Shown here: in pieces, positions 8,547-19,769 of the stretch
How positions within the stretch are numbered: the first letter of the stretch is position 1
Layout: the number at the start of each line of letters is the position of its first letter
Source of the DNA: Hyaloraphidium curvatum
Lineage: Eukaryota; Monoblepharomycota; Hyaloraphidiomycetes; Hyaloraphidiales; Hyaloraphidiaceae
DNA: 64,000 nt
Direction: 5' to 3'
NCBI GenBank assembly: GCA_025558095.1
Contig: JAIVFI010000036.1
Location: 310,001 to 374,000 of the forward strand
Program-made: the position numbers and the translations under genes
Notes under the pieces: model-generated
Told to the model about the DNA's origin: nothing
What the model saw: only the letters and a program-made list of their open reading frames with translations
Database searches by the model: none

Positions 8547-9700
8547 ATGCGCGTCCTCGCAACCGTCGTTGCTTCTCTCGCCCTTGCCGGCGCCGCCCTG
8601 GCCGCGTAAGTCGCCCCGGCGGAGGGCGGCCGGGGACCCCAACTCACGTCCCAATTCCAAGCCCGACCCCCGCGCTCGAGGACACGGTCAACCTCGAGGT
8701 TCTGCCGCCGACAAACTGCCTCAACAGGATCCTGCAGGTCGTGACGGGCGCCGACAAGAAGAGCTACAACTTCGCGACGCTCGCCAAGCTGGGCTACGGT
8801 GTGGATTACGCGGTGCGCACGCTCGCAGGGACAGACCCGTCCATGCCGAGCAACATTACCGTGTTTGCGCCTACCGGTAGGTAATCTTTGGCTGGCAAAA
8901 AGCCTGTCCATCGCGGCGTCTGACCTGACCATCCCTCCCGACGACAAGATGACGCTTTCAAGACCTTTGTCGCGTCGGTCGGTGGCTCGCTCCCCAAGAG
9001 CCTGGAGCCCCTGGTCCCTGAGATCCTGAGCTATCACATCTCGGGCTCCTATATCGACCTGGCCTCCCTCCCCGCCGTCTCGGGCATCGCCACGCTCCTC
9101 AACAACACGGGCAACCTGAGCACAGTCTCGCCGCAGCTCCTCCTGGCCACCAAGGGCGGCAACACCTCCGTCCTCTCCTACGGCCTCGGTACTGCCGAGG
9201 TCATCGACACCCTTCAGTGCACCAACGGCGTCGTCCAGGTCGTCAGCTCGGTCCTGTACCCCCCGAACCCGACCAGCACCACCCTCGACCTGCTCAACGC
9301 GACCGCGATGGCCGGCATCGTCGACCGCGCCGGCCTCGCCCCTGCGCTGGACCGCGACGACCGCACGCTGTTCGTCCCCACGGACGAGGCGTTCGCCGCC
9401 TATTCCAAGGCGGCCGGGCTCGACCGGCAGGGGCGCCGCGCGCTCGTGAGGTACCACACCGTGACCAAAAGGATCATGTCGTGGGACTTTGACTCGCTCA
9501 AGGCGGTGACGGTGGGCGAGGACATCGACCTGCCCGTGCGGGTGGAGAAGGGCGAGGTGTTTGTCGCGGGGGCCAAGGTGGTCAAGGCCAACGTGCTCAC
9601 CGCGAACGGCGTCATCCACGTTATCGACAGGGTGAGCCGGGAGGCATGGCTATCGCGACCAAGCATCCTCGCTGACACCGAATCGCAGGTCTTGGTCTAG
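8547..9700 (+). CDS. Secreted fasciclin (FAS1) domain protein
   Basis: Four exons (introns 8606-8661, 8877-8948, 9632-9688) give a 322-residue protein. Residues 1-20 are a clear signal peptide (MRVLATVVASLALAGAALAA). Two FAS1 domains follow. The first has NITVFAPTDDAFKTF and EILSYHISGSYIDLASL; the second has TLFVPTDEAFAAY, ALVRYHTV and ends NGVIHVIDRVLV, where only the last splice restores the canonical ending. FAS1 domains mediate cell-surface or matrix adhesion in fungi, plants and animals. There is no C-terminal hydrophobic GPI signal, so the product is probably secreted or wall-associated. The domain assignment is firm. Confidence 0.88.
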
Positions 9701-9878
9701 TTTGTTTCGTGCTCGTTGTTGTGGGAGGAGAGTTCATCGGCGGGGCATATCTGGACGTTGACATTCAGTATGGAGTGATCCCGGTAGATTGACGTTAGAC
9801 GAAAAAGTGGTGGGCCACGCATGTATTGCTCATTTCGATGCCCAAGACATAATCCGACGGCTCCTTGAGAGCCAAGAA

Positions 9879-11240
9879 TTAGACCGGGCCTTGGGAAGCC
9901 AGCGTCCGAATGACCTCGACATACACCTCGGCGCCCTCGAGAAGCACGGCTTCGGCGAGGAATTCATCGTGCTCATGGAGCAAGACCGGGCTGTTGCGCA
10001 TCGGCGAGAAGCCGAAGGCGCGGACGCCCTTTGCCCTCAGGAACCTCGAGTCCGTCGCGGCGGGGAACACCGACGGCACCACGCCGGCGCCGGACCGCCC
10101 GACCGCCGCCGAAAAGATGCCCCACCACGGGTTCCCCTCGTCCGTGCTCGTCGTCGCGTGCTCGTGCAGCGGGGGGTAGACGAACTCCCAGCGCACGCCG
10201 CCTCCCTCGGGCAGGCCCGGCGTGGACGCCTTGACCTCGGCGCACCACTCGTCAAGCATCTTCCCGATGTCGGCCATGGGCGTGTGGGGCGGGATCCGCA
10301 CGTCGAACGCGGCCTCGGCCGCGGCGGGGACCACGTTGAGAACGTCGTTGCCGCCCGCCTGGGTCCCGGCGCGGAGCACGGTCAGGTTGAGCGTGGTCAC
10401 GTCGCCGAGCTGCTTGGCGGCGGCGTGGGAGCAGCCGGCCTCGCCGTGCGGGTGGAGCAGGGCGCGCTGTTCAGCGCGGAAGGCCAGCGCTCGATTGGCG
10501 ATGCCGACGACCTGCTCCACCGCGGTACCCTCGATGAACCGGCTGCCGTGACCGGTGTTGCCATCGGCCTTGAAGCGAACCCACCACGGGTTGCGCTCGC
10601 CGTAGAAGACCGGGTAGGCGTCGCCTTCGCTCGCGAGGCCTTCGTCCAGGGCCAGGGCCAGCTCGCCGACCGACTTGAACCAGGCTGAGGACATCAGGAC
10701 GCCCATGCCGTCCGCGCCGCCGACCTCCTCGTCCGGGACGTACGAGATGTGGATCGTGCGGCGCAGCGGCCCGGCCGCGAGGAGGTGCCGCAGGGCGGCA
10801 AGATACTGGACGCAGACGCACTTCATGTCCTGCGTGCCGCGGCCGTAAATGCGCTGGCGGACGCCGACTAGAGTCAGTGTCCATCGACAATGCCGAGCAC
10901 ATGGTCGCTTTCAGCCCACCCCATCTCTTTTGAAGCCCTCAAAGGCCGGCACGGTCCACTTGTCCTCGATCACGGGCACGACGTCGTAGTGGCTGTTGAG
11001 GAGCAGCGCCGGCAGCGCCGGCTCCGTGCCCTTGAGGGTGCCGACGACGATCGGCTTGTGCGGCTTCGACTCGGGCAGAATGAGCGCGTCTGCGCCGAGC
11101 TCCGTGAGCCGCGCGAGGAGCCATCCGCCGCACGCGTCGTACGAGCCGTCGAGCGGCCCCGTGCCCGACACGGTCGGGAACCTCACGACCGCGACGAACT
11201 CGTCGACGAGCCGCTGCTGCTCCGCCGCCGTGAGCGCCAT
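9879..11240 (-). CDS. M20A metallopeptidase, aminoacylase-1-like
   Basis: Two exons (intron 10854-10919) give a 431-residue protein, the normal length for aminoacylase-1. The metal ligands of the M20 family are in place: NSHYDVVPV (first His and bridging Asp region), DGRIYGRGTQDMKC spanning the splice junction, VPDEEVGG with the catalytic Glu pair, and HEHDEFL near the C-terminus. The dimerisation domain contains VFYGERNPWW and NTGHGSRF, both typical of ACY1. The enzyme hydrolyses N-acylated amino acids in the cytosol using zinc. It starts at MALTAAEQQRLVDEF. It is head-to-head with the MFS carrier gene 96 bp away, so amino-acid salvage coupled to transport is possible but not shown. Confidence 0.88.
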
Positions 11241-11336
11241 CGCGGGATGGTTGCGCGAGTCGCCGCCCTTGCCACACCGCCGCGCACTCCCTCCGTCCCC
11301 CACGCTTGGTTCCCGTCTACGAGTCGGAAGCAACCG
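11241..11336. promoter_or_regulatory. Very short shared upstream region of ACY1-like and MFS genes
   Basis: Only 96 bp separate the two divergent start codons, so both promoters must overlap here or extend into the coding regions. No known motif is identified. Inference from geometry only. Confidence 0.4.
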
Positions 11337-13101
11337 ATGTCGGCACCGGAAGCCTCTCCGACGTCGCGTGACCCGGATGAGGGGACCTTGGCCGCGCCCG
11401 AGATGCGCGCCGGGGTTGGAGAAGGCGGGGAGGCCGTGGACCTGGGGACGCCGAGCACGCCGGAGAAGCCGGAAATGGATGCCGGATTTGGGGCAGCGGG
11501 GTCCAAAGGAGCCGACGAAGAAGTTCCGGTGGCTCCCCCACCTCCTGGACCGCCCGACGGAGGCTTCGAGGCCTGGTTCCGGTGCGCCCCATCGTTGCCC
11601 CTGGCCTTTCCGTCCTTGACGCCATTTCCAGCATTGCGGGATCCTTCGTCATGCACTTTGTTGTACTGGGCGCGGTCTACAGCTGGGGCATTTTCCAACG
11701 CTTTGTGGGTCGCCCGTCCGTCCGCGTTTGGACGCCTCTGACGCGCCCACAACGCGCCGCGGACAGTACCTCGCGAACAATACCTTCCCGGGGACGACAA
11801 ATACGCAGCTGGCGCTGGTCGGCGGCCTCGCGACCTTCTGCGCCTTCATCTCCGGACCATTGACGGGCGCGCTGGCGGGGAAGCTCGGCAACCGGCTGAC
11901 CCCGGCCATTGGCTCGCTCGTTTTTGCTGCGTCGTACATCGGGGCGTCGTTTGCCCACCAGTACTGGACCGTCGCGCTCTGCCAGGGCGTCATCTTTGGC
12001 TTCGCCTCGATGCTCACCTGGATCCCCGCGGTCTCGATGCCGAGCCAGTACTTCGTCTCCAAACGGGGCCTGGCAATGGGCATCTCCGTTTCCGGCGCAG
12101 GTGTTGGGGGGCTTTGCCTCGGGCCGCTGACCCAGCTGATGCTCGACACCATCGGGCTCGCGTGGACGCTCAGGGTGTGGGGCCTGGCGGGCGGGACCAT
12201 GTGCATGCTCTGCGCGGCAACGCTCAAGGCGCGGGTGGAGCCGCCGGGCATGTGGGATGTTGGCGCGTGGCGGCTGCGGCGGGAACGGTGGTCTCCGGGC
12301 CACGGACGGCCGAGCGCGAAACCGGCGGGACCGCCGCCCAAGAAGGCGCCCTTCATCGACGTCGCTCCTTTCCGCAACATGCGCTTCAACATCCTCTTCC
12401 TTGCCTGTTTCTTCGTGCTATGGGCTTTGAATACGCCGTTTGCCTTCCTCCCGCAATACGCGACGAGCGTCATCGGCGTCTCCCCCGCGACGGCCTCGGT
12501 CATGCTCGGCGTCGCCAACGGCTGCTCCTCCGCCGGCCGCATCGGCCTGGGCGCCCTCAGCGACCGCCTGGGCGCGCTGAACGTCATGACGGGCGTGTGC
12601 TTCCTCGCGTGCGCTTGCGTCCTGTGCTTCTGGCTGCCGGGCCGGAGCGGGACCGTGGCGCTGACGTTCGTGTACAGCGTGAGCTACGGGTTCTTTGCGG
12701 GGTCGCTGCTCTCGATGATTCCCACCGTACTGGCGGCGATCGTCGGGATCGAGGTGTGTTGAGCGCAGCTCGCAACGAACTCGGCTAATGTCGCACATCG
12801 AAAGAATTTTGCGGGCAAGATGGGGTTGCTGTACCTCAGCTTTGCCCCCGGCGGTCTCGCCAGCCCGCGTAAGCACGCTGCGCTGTTTCCCATCCCACGA
12901 GCTAACGGGAACCCGTCTCCAGCACTCGCCGGCCTGTCCTTGGACAAAACGGGCACGTACCTCGCGATGCAGCTCCTCGTCGCGTCCGCCTGGGTTGCCG
13001 CGGGCACGACGGCTGCGCTCCTGCGGGTGGTCCTCGGGAGGGAGGCGGAACGCGCGGGCAAGGAGGGCAAGAAGCTGGGCGGCAAGGTGAGGGTGATGTA
13101 G
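11337..13101 (+). CDS. Major facilitator superfamily transporter (monocarboxylate/oxalate-type)
   Basis: Five exons (introns 11582-11631, 11705-11766, 12754-12819, 12869-12922) give 510 residues. The N-terminal ~80 residues are a Pro/Glu-rich cytosolic tail leading into PPDGGFEAWF, the hallmark DGG motif before helix 1 in the fungal monocarboxylate-porter-like MFS group. Helix 1 continues HFVVLGAVYSWGIFQRF, followed by the loop YLANNTFPGTT. A cytoplasmic loop containing KKAPFIDVAPFRNMRF divides the two six-helix halves, and the second half has GRIGLGALSDRLG. The last exon encodes LDKTGTYLAMQLLV, matching helix 12. Substrate unknown; relatives carry monocarboxylates, nicotinate or riboflavin across the plasma membrane. 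Confidence 0.85.
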
Positions 13102-13317
13102 GACTGTGAACGCGCCGGCGAGCCAAGGCGGGCGAGATGCTAAGGCAAGGTGATGTAGAATCGAGACATTTGATCTGGAATGCAAGGTTCGGAGGAGTTT
13201 GGTGGGCTTCTTTGCCGCTTCCGCGTTTCCGACGGGGCTGAGCCGGCCGCAAGAGGCGTCGCACCAAAGTGATTCACAACCACACAAAGCTTTCCTGCGG
13301 ACAAACGGACAGGGGCA

Positions 13318-15080
13318 ATGCTGCTCGCTTTCTTCTTCGCCTGTTTCTGTGCTCTCGGATTGCTCGGGGCGGCCGCGGTGCCGCTCGAGAGGAGGCAGTA
13401 CTGGTTCGGCGAGACCGGCGTCTACGGTTCGTAGTTCGGCCCCGACGCACGGAAATCTGCAGAGCGGCACCTGACGCACCCGCTGCGACTTGCCGTAGAT
13501 GCGATTAACTGTGTCAACCCCCGGCACCTCGCCCTGACGTTCGGTTCGTGTTCTGCCGGAGTGCCTGAACGCCCGCGACCTCAGCAACTCATCTTCCTCC
13601 TCCTAAACGCTCGTGTTGCTCTCGTACAACGCCCGCAGACGACGGCCCAAGCTCTTTTACGCCGACGCTGCTCAACTACCTGCGCCAGAAGAACGTCAAG
13701 GCCACCTTCTTCGTCGTGGGCAGCCAGGTCGATGCGCTGCCCCAGATCTTGGTTCAGGCCTTCAACGAGGGCCATCAGGTGAGCTCGAGCGTGCTCATGT
13801 CTATCGAACGGTAGCCTGCAGTGCTGACATGGATCCATTGTCCTCCAGATCGCTTCGCACACCTACTCGCACCCCTCACTGCCCAGCTTGGGGTCAGCCG
13901 CCATCCTAAGCGAGCTGCAGAGGACCGAGCAAGCCATCGTCTCGCGGATCGGCGTGGCTCCGGTGTACATGCGGCCGCCGTACGGCGACGTCGGTGGGTG
14001 ATCTCGTGGCTCTTCCTCGGTTGATGCTGATGTGGACGTTGATCACAGATCAGAGAACCGGCACCGTCATTCGCAGTTTCGGTGAAAAGATTACCGTCTG
14101 GAGCTTCGATTCGAACGATTGGGTTGGTGTCGCGATCGTGCATCCTCTGGTGGCTCCGTTTGCGTCCGATCTGACACGACTCGCTGCGCAGCGGTACACT
14201 GGAGACTCGCAGGCGGTCATCGACTCTTTCGCTTCCCTACCCCCGCCGTCCTCCGGTCCCGGGGTCATCGCTCTGGCGCACGACATCCACTCGTGGACGG
14301 TAGAAGCGATGCCTGCCGTGATCGATCTCCTCCGCGGCAAAGGCTACCAGCTCGTGACGCTGTCGGAGTGCCTCGGAGGCGCAGCGGCCTACAAGGGCGT
14401 GAGCCCTACTTTTTCGACCCGCTCTACGAGCGCCACGCAAGTCACTTCGACGCGTACTACGAGCACCGCGCAGGTCACTTCCACGATTACGACTTCCGTC
14501 GCCGCGACATCGACCCGCCCCACCACCACGACGACGGCCTCTCCTGGGGGATCATGCCCCTCTGGATGCGGCACCGGCGTGTACTGGGCCACCGGGAAGT
14601 GCATCAACTCGGTCTGCGTGTGCTCGGTCGGTTGGGGCGGTCCCGCATGCCAGGATGCTGTCGCACCCGGCAGCGAGCCCCCGGCAAACACCATGTCGCC
14701 GTCGAGCTCGACCGCGACGCGGCCGACCACGAGCACGACCCTGGCAACGAAGTCGCGCACGACGTCTCCGATCACCAGTCCCACTCAAAGCACGATGTCG
14801 ACCTCCCGCACCTCAACTGTCTCCCAGACTACGATCACCCAGACGATGATCAGGCCTTCGACAACCCCTTCACGCACGAACACATCCACCAGCACCGCCT
14901 CGCCGTCGGCCTGCGATCCCCGCTGCGGAGCTGGGTGAGTCTGCGAACCTTGCACCGATCGCATTGACGCTGACCGAAACGCGCAGGGTGTATTGGGCCA
15001 CGGGCAAGTGCGTTTCCGGCAAATGCGTCTGCTTCGTTGGGTGGACCGGACCGGGCTGCACAGAGCCAGGCTTTGCTTGA
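13318..15080 (+). CDS. Secreted polysaccharide (chitin) deacetylase with two C-terminal Cys modules
   Basis: Spliced from at least six exons (introns 13427-13498, 13544-13638, 13779-13848, 13994-14048, 14935-14986; a further stop-free 69-bp intron at about 14121-14189 is likely). A signal peptide (LLAFFFACFCALGLLGAAA) precedes a NodB domain: catalytic base and metal Asp in ALTFDDGPSSFTPTLL, metal His pair in SHTYSHPSL, RPPYGD, and VIALAHDIH for the last motif. Such enzymes remove acetyl groups from chitin or chitooligomers in fungal walls. After residue ~300 comes a Ser/Thr-rich linker with two copies of a Cys-rich module, GVYWATGKCINSVCVCSVGW and GVYWATGKCVSGKCVCFVGW; the second is built across the last intron. 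These resemble truncated EGF-like or carbohydrate-binding modules. Confidence 0.87.
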
Positions 15081-15290
15081 TCGGCGCGAACCGAGCAGTG
15101 CGAACCAGCCCAAGTAGTCTTGACTGATTCTTTGTCATTGATATGTTTCATTCGTACTGATTAGATCTTGATGTCATCTATTTAGGGACGGAATGGGCAG
15201 ATCGACTGCGCCGGGGTCGTCTGGCCGGCCCATCATTCTGCCGTAACTTCGAGTTTCTACGCGCGAATCTCGCTCAGACGCCCACGAAAT

Positions 15291-15920
15291 ATGGCGGACG
15301 TGCTCGCGCTGTTCCACTTCCCGCTTTTGAATGAGCTCCTGAGCTCGGGAGCTTACACCGTGGTCCTCGCCGGCACGGCGACGAAACCCCCCGACTACCG
15401 CAACCATTCTCACATGGCGTACCGATTGTTCGCCAAAGACGGCCTCGAGGCAATGATTTGGCTCTTGGAAAGGAACGGAAAGGACTTCCTTGGCATCTAC
15501 CGCTGCGGAAGCTTGCTCTCTGGCCACCGCGCGGATATCATCCATGGATCCGCGACCGCGCTCATGTTCGACGAGGTGCTCGGGTCCGCCGCGACCATGA
15601 CGGCGCATCTCGTGTCCGGCAATCGCAGTCTCGCCTACCTGACCCGGAACTTGACAACGTCTTTCTTCCGCCCGGCTCTCGTTCCCAATGATTTCGTGGT
15701 CCACGCCCGGATTACCAACCCAGTTCGGACGGAAGACGTGCCCGGAGCAAAGACGATCACGATTGAAGGAGCCCTGTATCCACTTTCGGACTTTGTGTCG
15801 TGGCGGAAGGCGCTTTCGGACGGGGCCGACGTTCCCGAACCGAAGCCGCTCGCAAGGGGGTCTGCCGATTTCTCTCGAGTGGACCTGGGGGAACGCATCG
15901 CTCGCGCGGCAAAACTTTAA
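15291..15920 (+). CDS. Hotdog-fold thioesterase superfamily protein
   Basis: An intronless 209-residue protein with the 4HBT/PaaI-type signature HGSATALMFDEVLGSAA at residues ~85-101, followed by strands AYLTRNLTTSFFRP, FVVHARITN and KTITIEGALYP, the order of a hotdog sheet. The Asp in the helix after H-G-x-A is the usual catalytic acid position. Fungal relatives hydrolyse acyl-CoA thioesters in mitochondria or cytosol; the substrate here is unknown. The ~60-residue N-terminus before the hotdog (RLFAKDGLEAMIWLLERNG) is hydrophobic in places but I see no clean targeting signal. It is convergent with the gene at 15997-17325, with only 76 bp between. Confidence 0.8.
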   Translation: MADVLALFHFPLLNELLSSGAYTVVLAGTATKPPDYRNHSHMAYRLFAKDGLEAMIWLLERNGKDFLGIYRCGSLLSGHRADIIHGSATALMFDEVLGSAATMTAHLVSGNRSLAYLTRNLTTSFFRPALVPNDFVVHARITNPVRTEDVPGAKTITIEGALYPLSDFVSWRKALSDGADVPEPKPLARGSADFSRVDLGERIARAAKL

Positions 15921-15996
15921 TTTGCTTTAGCAACAAAAGAAGGTACCTTGTCTGTGCTGAAGAACTTTGTCGCTCTGGATTTGTGTCGATCCGATC

Positions 15997-17325
15997 CTAC
16001 GCCGCGGGCCCCGAGCTTCCCATCGACTTGAGATCCGGCCGCGTTTCGAAATCGGAAATGATGGGCTTGGGCTGCCATTCACCGGCCGCCGGTGCAGTGC
16101 TCGTCGTGGCATTCGCAGCAGCCGTGGTAGGCGCTTCGGCGACCGAGCTTCCGCTGGCCAGATGCCCGGACTTGACGCTTGTGGTCGAGAGCTCGTCGAT
16201 TTCGCGAGATCCGGCACCTTGCTCACTCGATCTGGTGACGGGAGGCACAGCTGCTTCGGGCTTGGCTCGCGAAGAGGCCGGACCAATCACGGGGCCAGGG
16301 TGGGCGACTTCAGGCTTGGCGGATCCGGTAGAGACTCCCGGCGCAACAGGCTCAGGTCCCGGCCCCACCCCAGAACCCTGCTTTGCGTCCAGGCGCTCGC
16401 GCTCGCGCTCGCTGCCAAACGGGTCGTGAGTGTTTCGGCGAGAGTTAATGCCAGGCGATCCGAACCTGGTCACCGCAGGAGGGACGCCAGCTTTCTGGAC
16501 GTCCTTGATGGAGCTCTCGGGTCCGAGGCTTGAAGCAGTTCCAGTTCCTCTCTGCCTGCCCTCCCGTTCGACAGCCTCGACAGAGCTGGGACCTTCGTTG
16601 ATGGAGGACTGACGTGCTGCGACGGTGTCCGGCACGGCCCTAGAGTGATCGGCAACGATGAGCTCCTTGAGTCCTGTCGACAATAGAAGCTGCTTACCGG
16701 AACTCCTTCGCCGTGACATTGACTTCGCGGTTCGGAAAACCAGGGGCGTTGTCCAGCTCGGACGCCTTCACGGAGGGCTTCAGCGCGTTTCCTTCCGGAA
16801 TCGTCGGAATCCGGGCAGTCGACACGGGCTGAACCAGGCCAGTCGCAAAGCCCCTGGTCCTGCGAAGCGATGGCTTTAGCATTTGTCGTACACTAACGGC
16901 AGTGCGCGTCGCGCTCACCCTTGGTCCCACGCAAGGACGGTCTGGTCTTGCACCACGGGCGCCGGCACCGGGGCGGGCTCCGGACGGGTTTCGCGGACGG
17001 TTTGAGTTCCTCCCGTGACGATCGGCTTCTCGATGCCGCTTTCTCCGCCTTGGATCTGCGTCCCGGCCGGGCCGGTGGCAGCGGCGCCCGTCATCTGCGC
17101 AACTCGAAGCCTGAGTGCGAGCAGGAGCCAGAGTCCATTTGGAATCACCTTGTCGCTTTCTAGCACCGGTCCACCGGCTCCCGTTCCGTGCCCGAGGCCT
17201 TGCTCAAAGCGCTGGCCAGCGGCGACAACCGTGGGCTTCTCGGCGCCGGAACCAGCGGCGCCAGGGCCATGGACGGCAGGGGCACCGGGGCCGTGAGCGG
17301 CAGCACGCGACGTCGGGTCTGTCAT
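15997..17325 (-). CDS. Low-complexity, probably disordered protein of unknown function
   Basis: I recognise no domain. Exons 17325-17149, 17094-16919, 16859-16698 and 16639-15997 join in frame with GT..AG introns of 54, 59 and 58 bp to give ~385 residues rich in Pro, Gly, Ala, Ser and Glu. The first intron is a multiple of three and has no stop, so unspliced reading inserts a hydrophobic stretch (LWLLLALRL) that should not be taken for a membrane span. The central part (TIPEGNALKPSVKASELDNA) is the most protein-like; the C-terminal half is a charged then Pro/Ser-rich chain. Consistent phase across three introns is the main evidence that this is a real gene; the start is the least certain point. 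Confidence 0.5.
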
Positions 17326-17874
17326 TCTTTAGTGGGCGGGACGCGAAGGGGCTCTGCGGCGGTGGGGTGTGAGAACTCGAAGAGAGGTGTGGGGTGTGGA
17401 GCCACGTCAGCGCGGCGCTCGAACAGGCCGAAGTTGTTAGAACAGTGGTGGAAGGACAAATGCAGCAGGTCGCCCGGTCGCCGCCTAGGTTTCCTGGAAG
17501 TTTGTGGGAGGAGGAGCAACGGGGCCGAAATGGAATGGAGTGAGGCTTCCGCGGATGCCGCATACACATGAGGTTTCGAGCGGCAACGTGCCGACGTTTT
17601 GAGCTTGCGACCGAAGAAGAAATCGCAAGAGCCACCAATTTGACGATCGGGCAGCGGAAGAGAACGGTCGAGGTGAAGACCAGTCTGGATAGGGCATGCG
17701 TCGCGGCACGGGATAACGGATCGACATCCAGCTCCAACTCTCTACCCACTTCGCGAATTGCCATAGCCAAATCGACCAATACATCAGTCCGTGCTAAAGC
17801 TATCCTCTCACCAATACCTTGACTAGTCCTGAAGGCGGACCCCGTGCACGAAGACTGACAAACATAAATCGAGC
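17326..17874. other. Intergenic region holding one copy of a dispersed repeat
   Basis: This 549-bp interval between two leftward genes contains repeat copy A (17425-17684). Several ORFs cross it on both strands, but none has family features and they reflect the repeat rather than genes. Confidence 0.6.
17425..17684 (+). repeat. Dispersed repeat, copy A
   Basis: The stretch from AGGCCGAAGTTGTTAGAACA to GGTCGAGGTGAAGACCAG aligns along ~255 bp, in the same orientation, with 31694-31945. Shared blocks include a 23-base identical run containing GAGGCTTCCGCGGATGCC, AGGTTTCC.TGGAAGTTTGTGG, GAGCAACGGGGCCGA, CACCAATTTGACGATCGG and CAGCGGAAGAGAACGG. Flanks on both sides are unrelated, so the ends are close to 17425 and 17684. 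Small insertions and deletions plus frame changes argue against a coding function. No terminal inverted repeat or poly-A tail is evident. It looks like a short non-autonomous mobile element or a dispersed sequence family. Confidence 0.85.
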
Positions 17875-19511
17875 TCAGGCAAGGGAGCTAGAGAGACTAG
17901 AGCTCACTGTTCCTTCGCCTTGATCGATGTGGTCGGAGCCAGTCCGTTGGCGGCGAAGAACATCCCTCCAGCTGACGCCCTTGAAGTCCGCCGAACCGAC
18001 CAAACTCTCCGCCAGGACGACCGACTTCCTCCTCAGAAGCTCGTTTGCCATCGACGGCACGGAAGCGGTACCGTAACGGGTGGGAGTCTCCAATGCGGCT
18101 TCGGGCCGAAGCGATGCTGAATCAGGGGGGGAGAAAGCAATGCGCGCTCCCAATGGTCCCTGAATGGTTTCTGGTACCGCAGTGTTGATGGTCCGAGGAA
18201 GAGTTCGCCGGGCGTCTGAAGTCTGCGTCGCAGTTGCCGCGGAAACGAGGATCGGGGGTCCAGGCTGGGCCTGGAGCAGGGGATCTGTTTCCAAATCCTC
18301 CACGGGCTCTTCACCGAGCGCATGGGCCTTGATGGGAGACCCTGGCACCAGTACGGCCGTCGGAGACTGTGTATGCGCGTAGAGGATGTAGTGCTGCACC
18401 AGAAACATGATGTCGAAAAGGATCGAGAGAGCGCCCATGCCGAGCTTTGCAGGGTTGCCAATGATGCCGGCCCAAAGCCAGTGTTTCCGCTTGTTCTCCG
18501 CCGCGGCATCGATGAACAGCTGAACCAGACTGAGAACAGCCCCGGCGGCGTCCAACCAGACCTGATCCACCGCCCAGCCTTGCGTGGACTTCCGAACCAT
18601 GTTTAGGTAGAGCTGGGGCAGGTTCTGGATGCACGTCACGATCAGCTTAATGGTCGAAAAGTAGTAGAGGAGGTCTATCCAGTCGGGAAAGATCGGAGAG
18701 GGAGGTGAAGGGTCCAGATTGGGATTTCCCGGCGGCGGCATGGGAGGAGGCAAGGGGTCCGCAGGCAGGTCCCCAGACAGAGCCCAGGAAAGGTGCAGGC
18801 CTGGCCCATGGACGAGGTGCTGGCTCCCGATGTACATGGCAAGGGCGATGGCCAGCAAGGTACTGAGTCCAACGAAGAGCTTCACCCAGAGGTGCAGCGT
18901 GAGAGGATCATGATCGTATATCCAGCATTGGATGAGCGTGAGGATGGCTGGATGAACGAAAGTCAGGTAGGCCTCGGGAAAGCGCGTCCCCGGCAAACGA
19001 ACCGATGGCGAGGGAATGGCAAGCGTTGAAGAGATCCGTTGTCACGACGAGGTTCTTGAGCCCGTTGTTCCGGCGCGAGTACTCTGCCTGCACACCCGGA
19101 TCGAAGTAGAATACGACCGTGTAGATGGCGACGGCGACGAAGCCGAACGTGAAAAGCAGGATGTAGTCGAAGGAGAACCCCCGAACGGAGCGGCGACGTG
19201 CGTTGGACAGCGGTTGCGGGTACATCGACACGGCCCTTCGGAATTGACGTCCAGGGACGACCCAGGGCGATCCATGAGGTCCGAGACAGCAAGGGGAATC
19301 CACAAGGTGGGATGAATTGAAGACCGGCATGGCACGCGGAACCAAAGGGCCAGGCACGTCGAGAGCGGCAATTGGAGGTCAGGAATCGCTCAGGCAACCA
19401 ACCAATAGACTCTTACCAGCAAGCGAAGTAGCCCCAGCCGCATATTTGCGACGCGAGGAGGAGAGGGCCTCCGACGCGAGCGGCGTCAGGAGACCCGGTC
19501 GCCAGGTCCAT
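17875..19511 (-). CDS. Cystinosin-like PQ-loop transporter
   Basis: Three exons (19511-19417, 19235-19003, 18947-17875; introns of 181 and 55 bp) give ~466 residues. The first splice creates CGWGYFACWAVSMYPQPLSN, the first PQ-loop helix of cystinosin, continuing ARRRSVRGFSFDYILLFTFG. The second PQ-loop motif is TCIQNLPQLYLNMVRKSTQGW, followed by a helix with the buried acidic residue (FIDAA) and NPAKLGMGALSILFDIMFLVQH, also cystinosin-like. Cystinosins are seven-helix, proton-coupled cystine exporters of lysosomes or vacuoles. A Pro-rich insertion (residues ~135-160) sits before the second half, and the last ~190 residues are a disordered cytosolic tail. An EXXXLL-like sorting signal is present (DLETDPLLQ). 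Family placement is strong; the substrate is inferred. Confidence 0.85.
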
Positions 19512-19769
19512 CGCGACCGAATCCCGCAGTCAATGACCGGCGATTAGGCAATCGGGATCGGCGGAGAGGGAAGGAGGCGGCTGCCTGGTCAGACGCGGCC
19601 TGAATGGCCCGGGGGCGTCTGGTACGTCTAGATAAGCGGCGACGCGGGGCTTGGGACCTGGCGCTGACCCCGAACCACCGAACCATGGCATCATCGAGCT
19701 GCTTCTACTGCATCCTAACCGATTTCAACCTCGAAAGACATTCCATAGCTTCGACACTTTCTTCGGCAG

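Noticed and set aside
17095-17148. Transmembrane helix LWLLLALRL in the disordered protein
   Set aside because: The stretch is bounded by GT..AG, is 54 bp long like neighbouring introns, and removing it keeps the frame.
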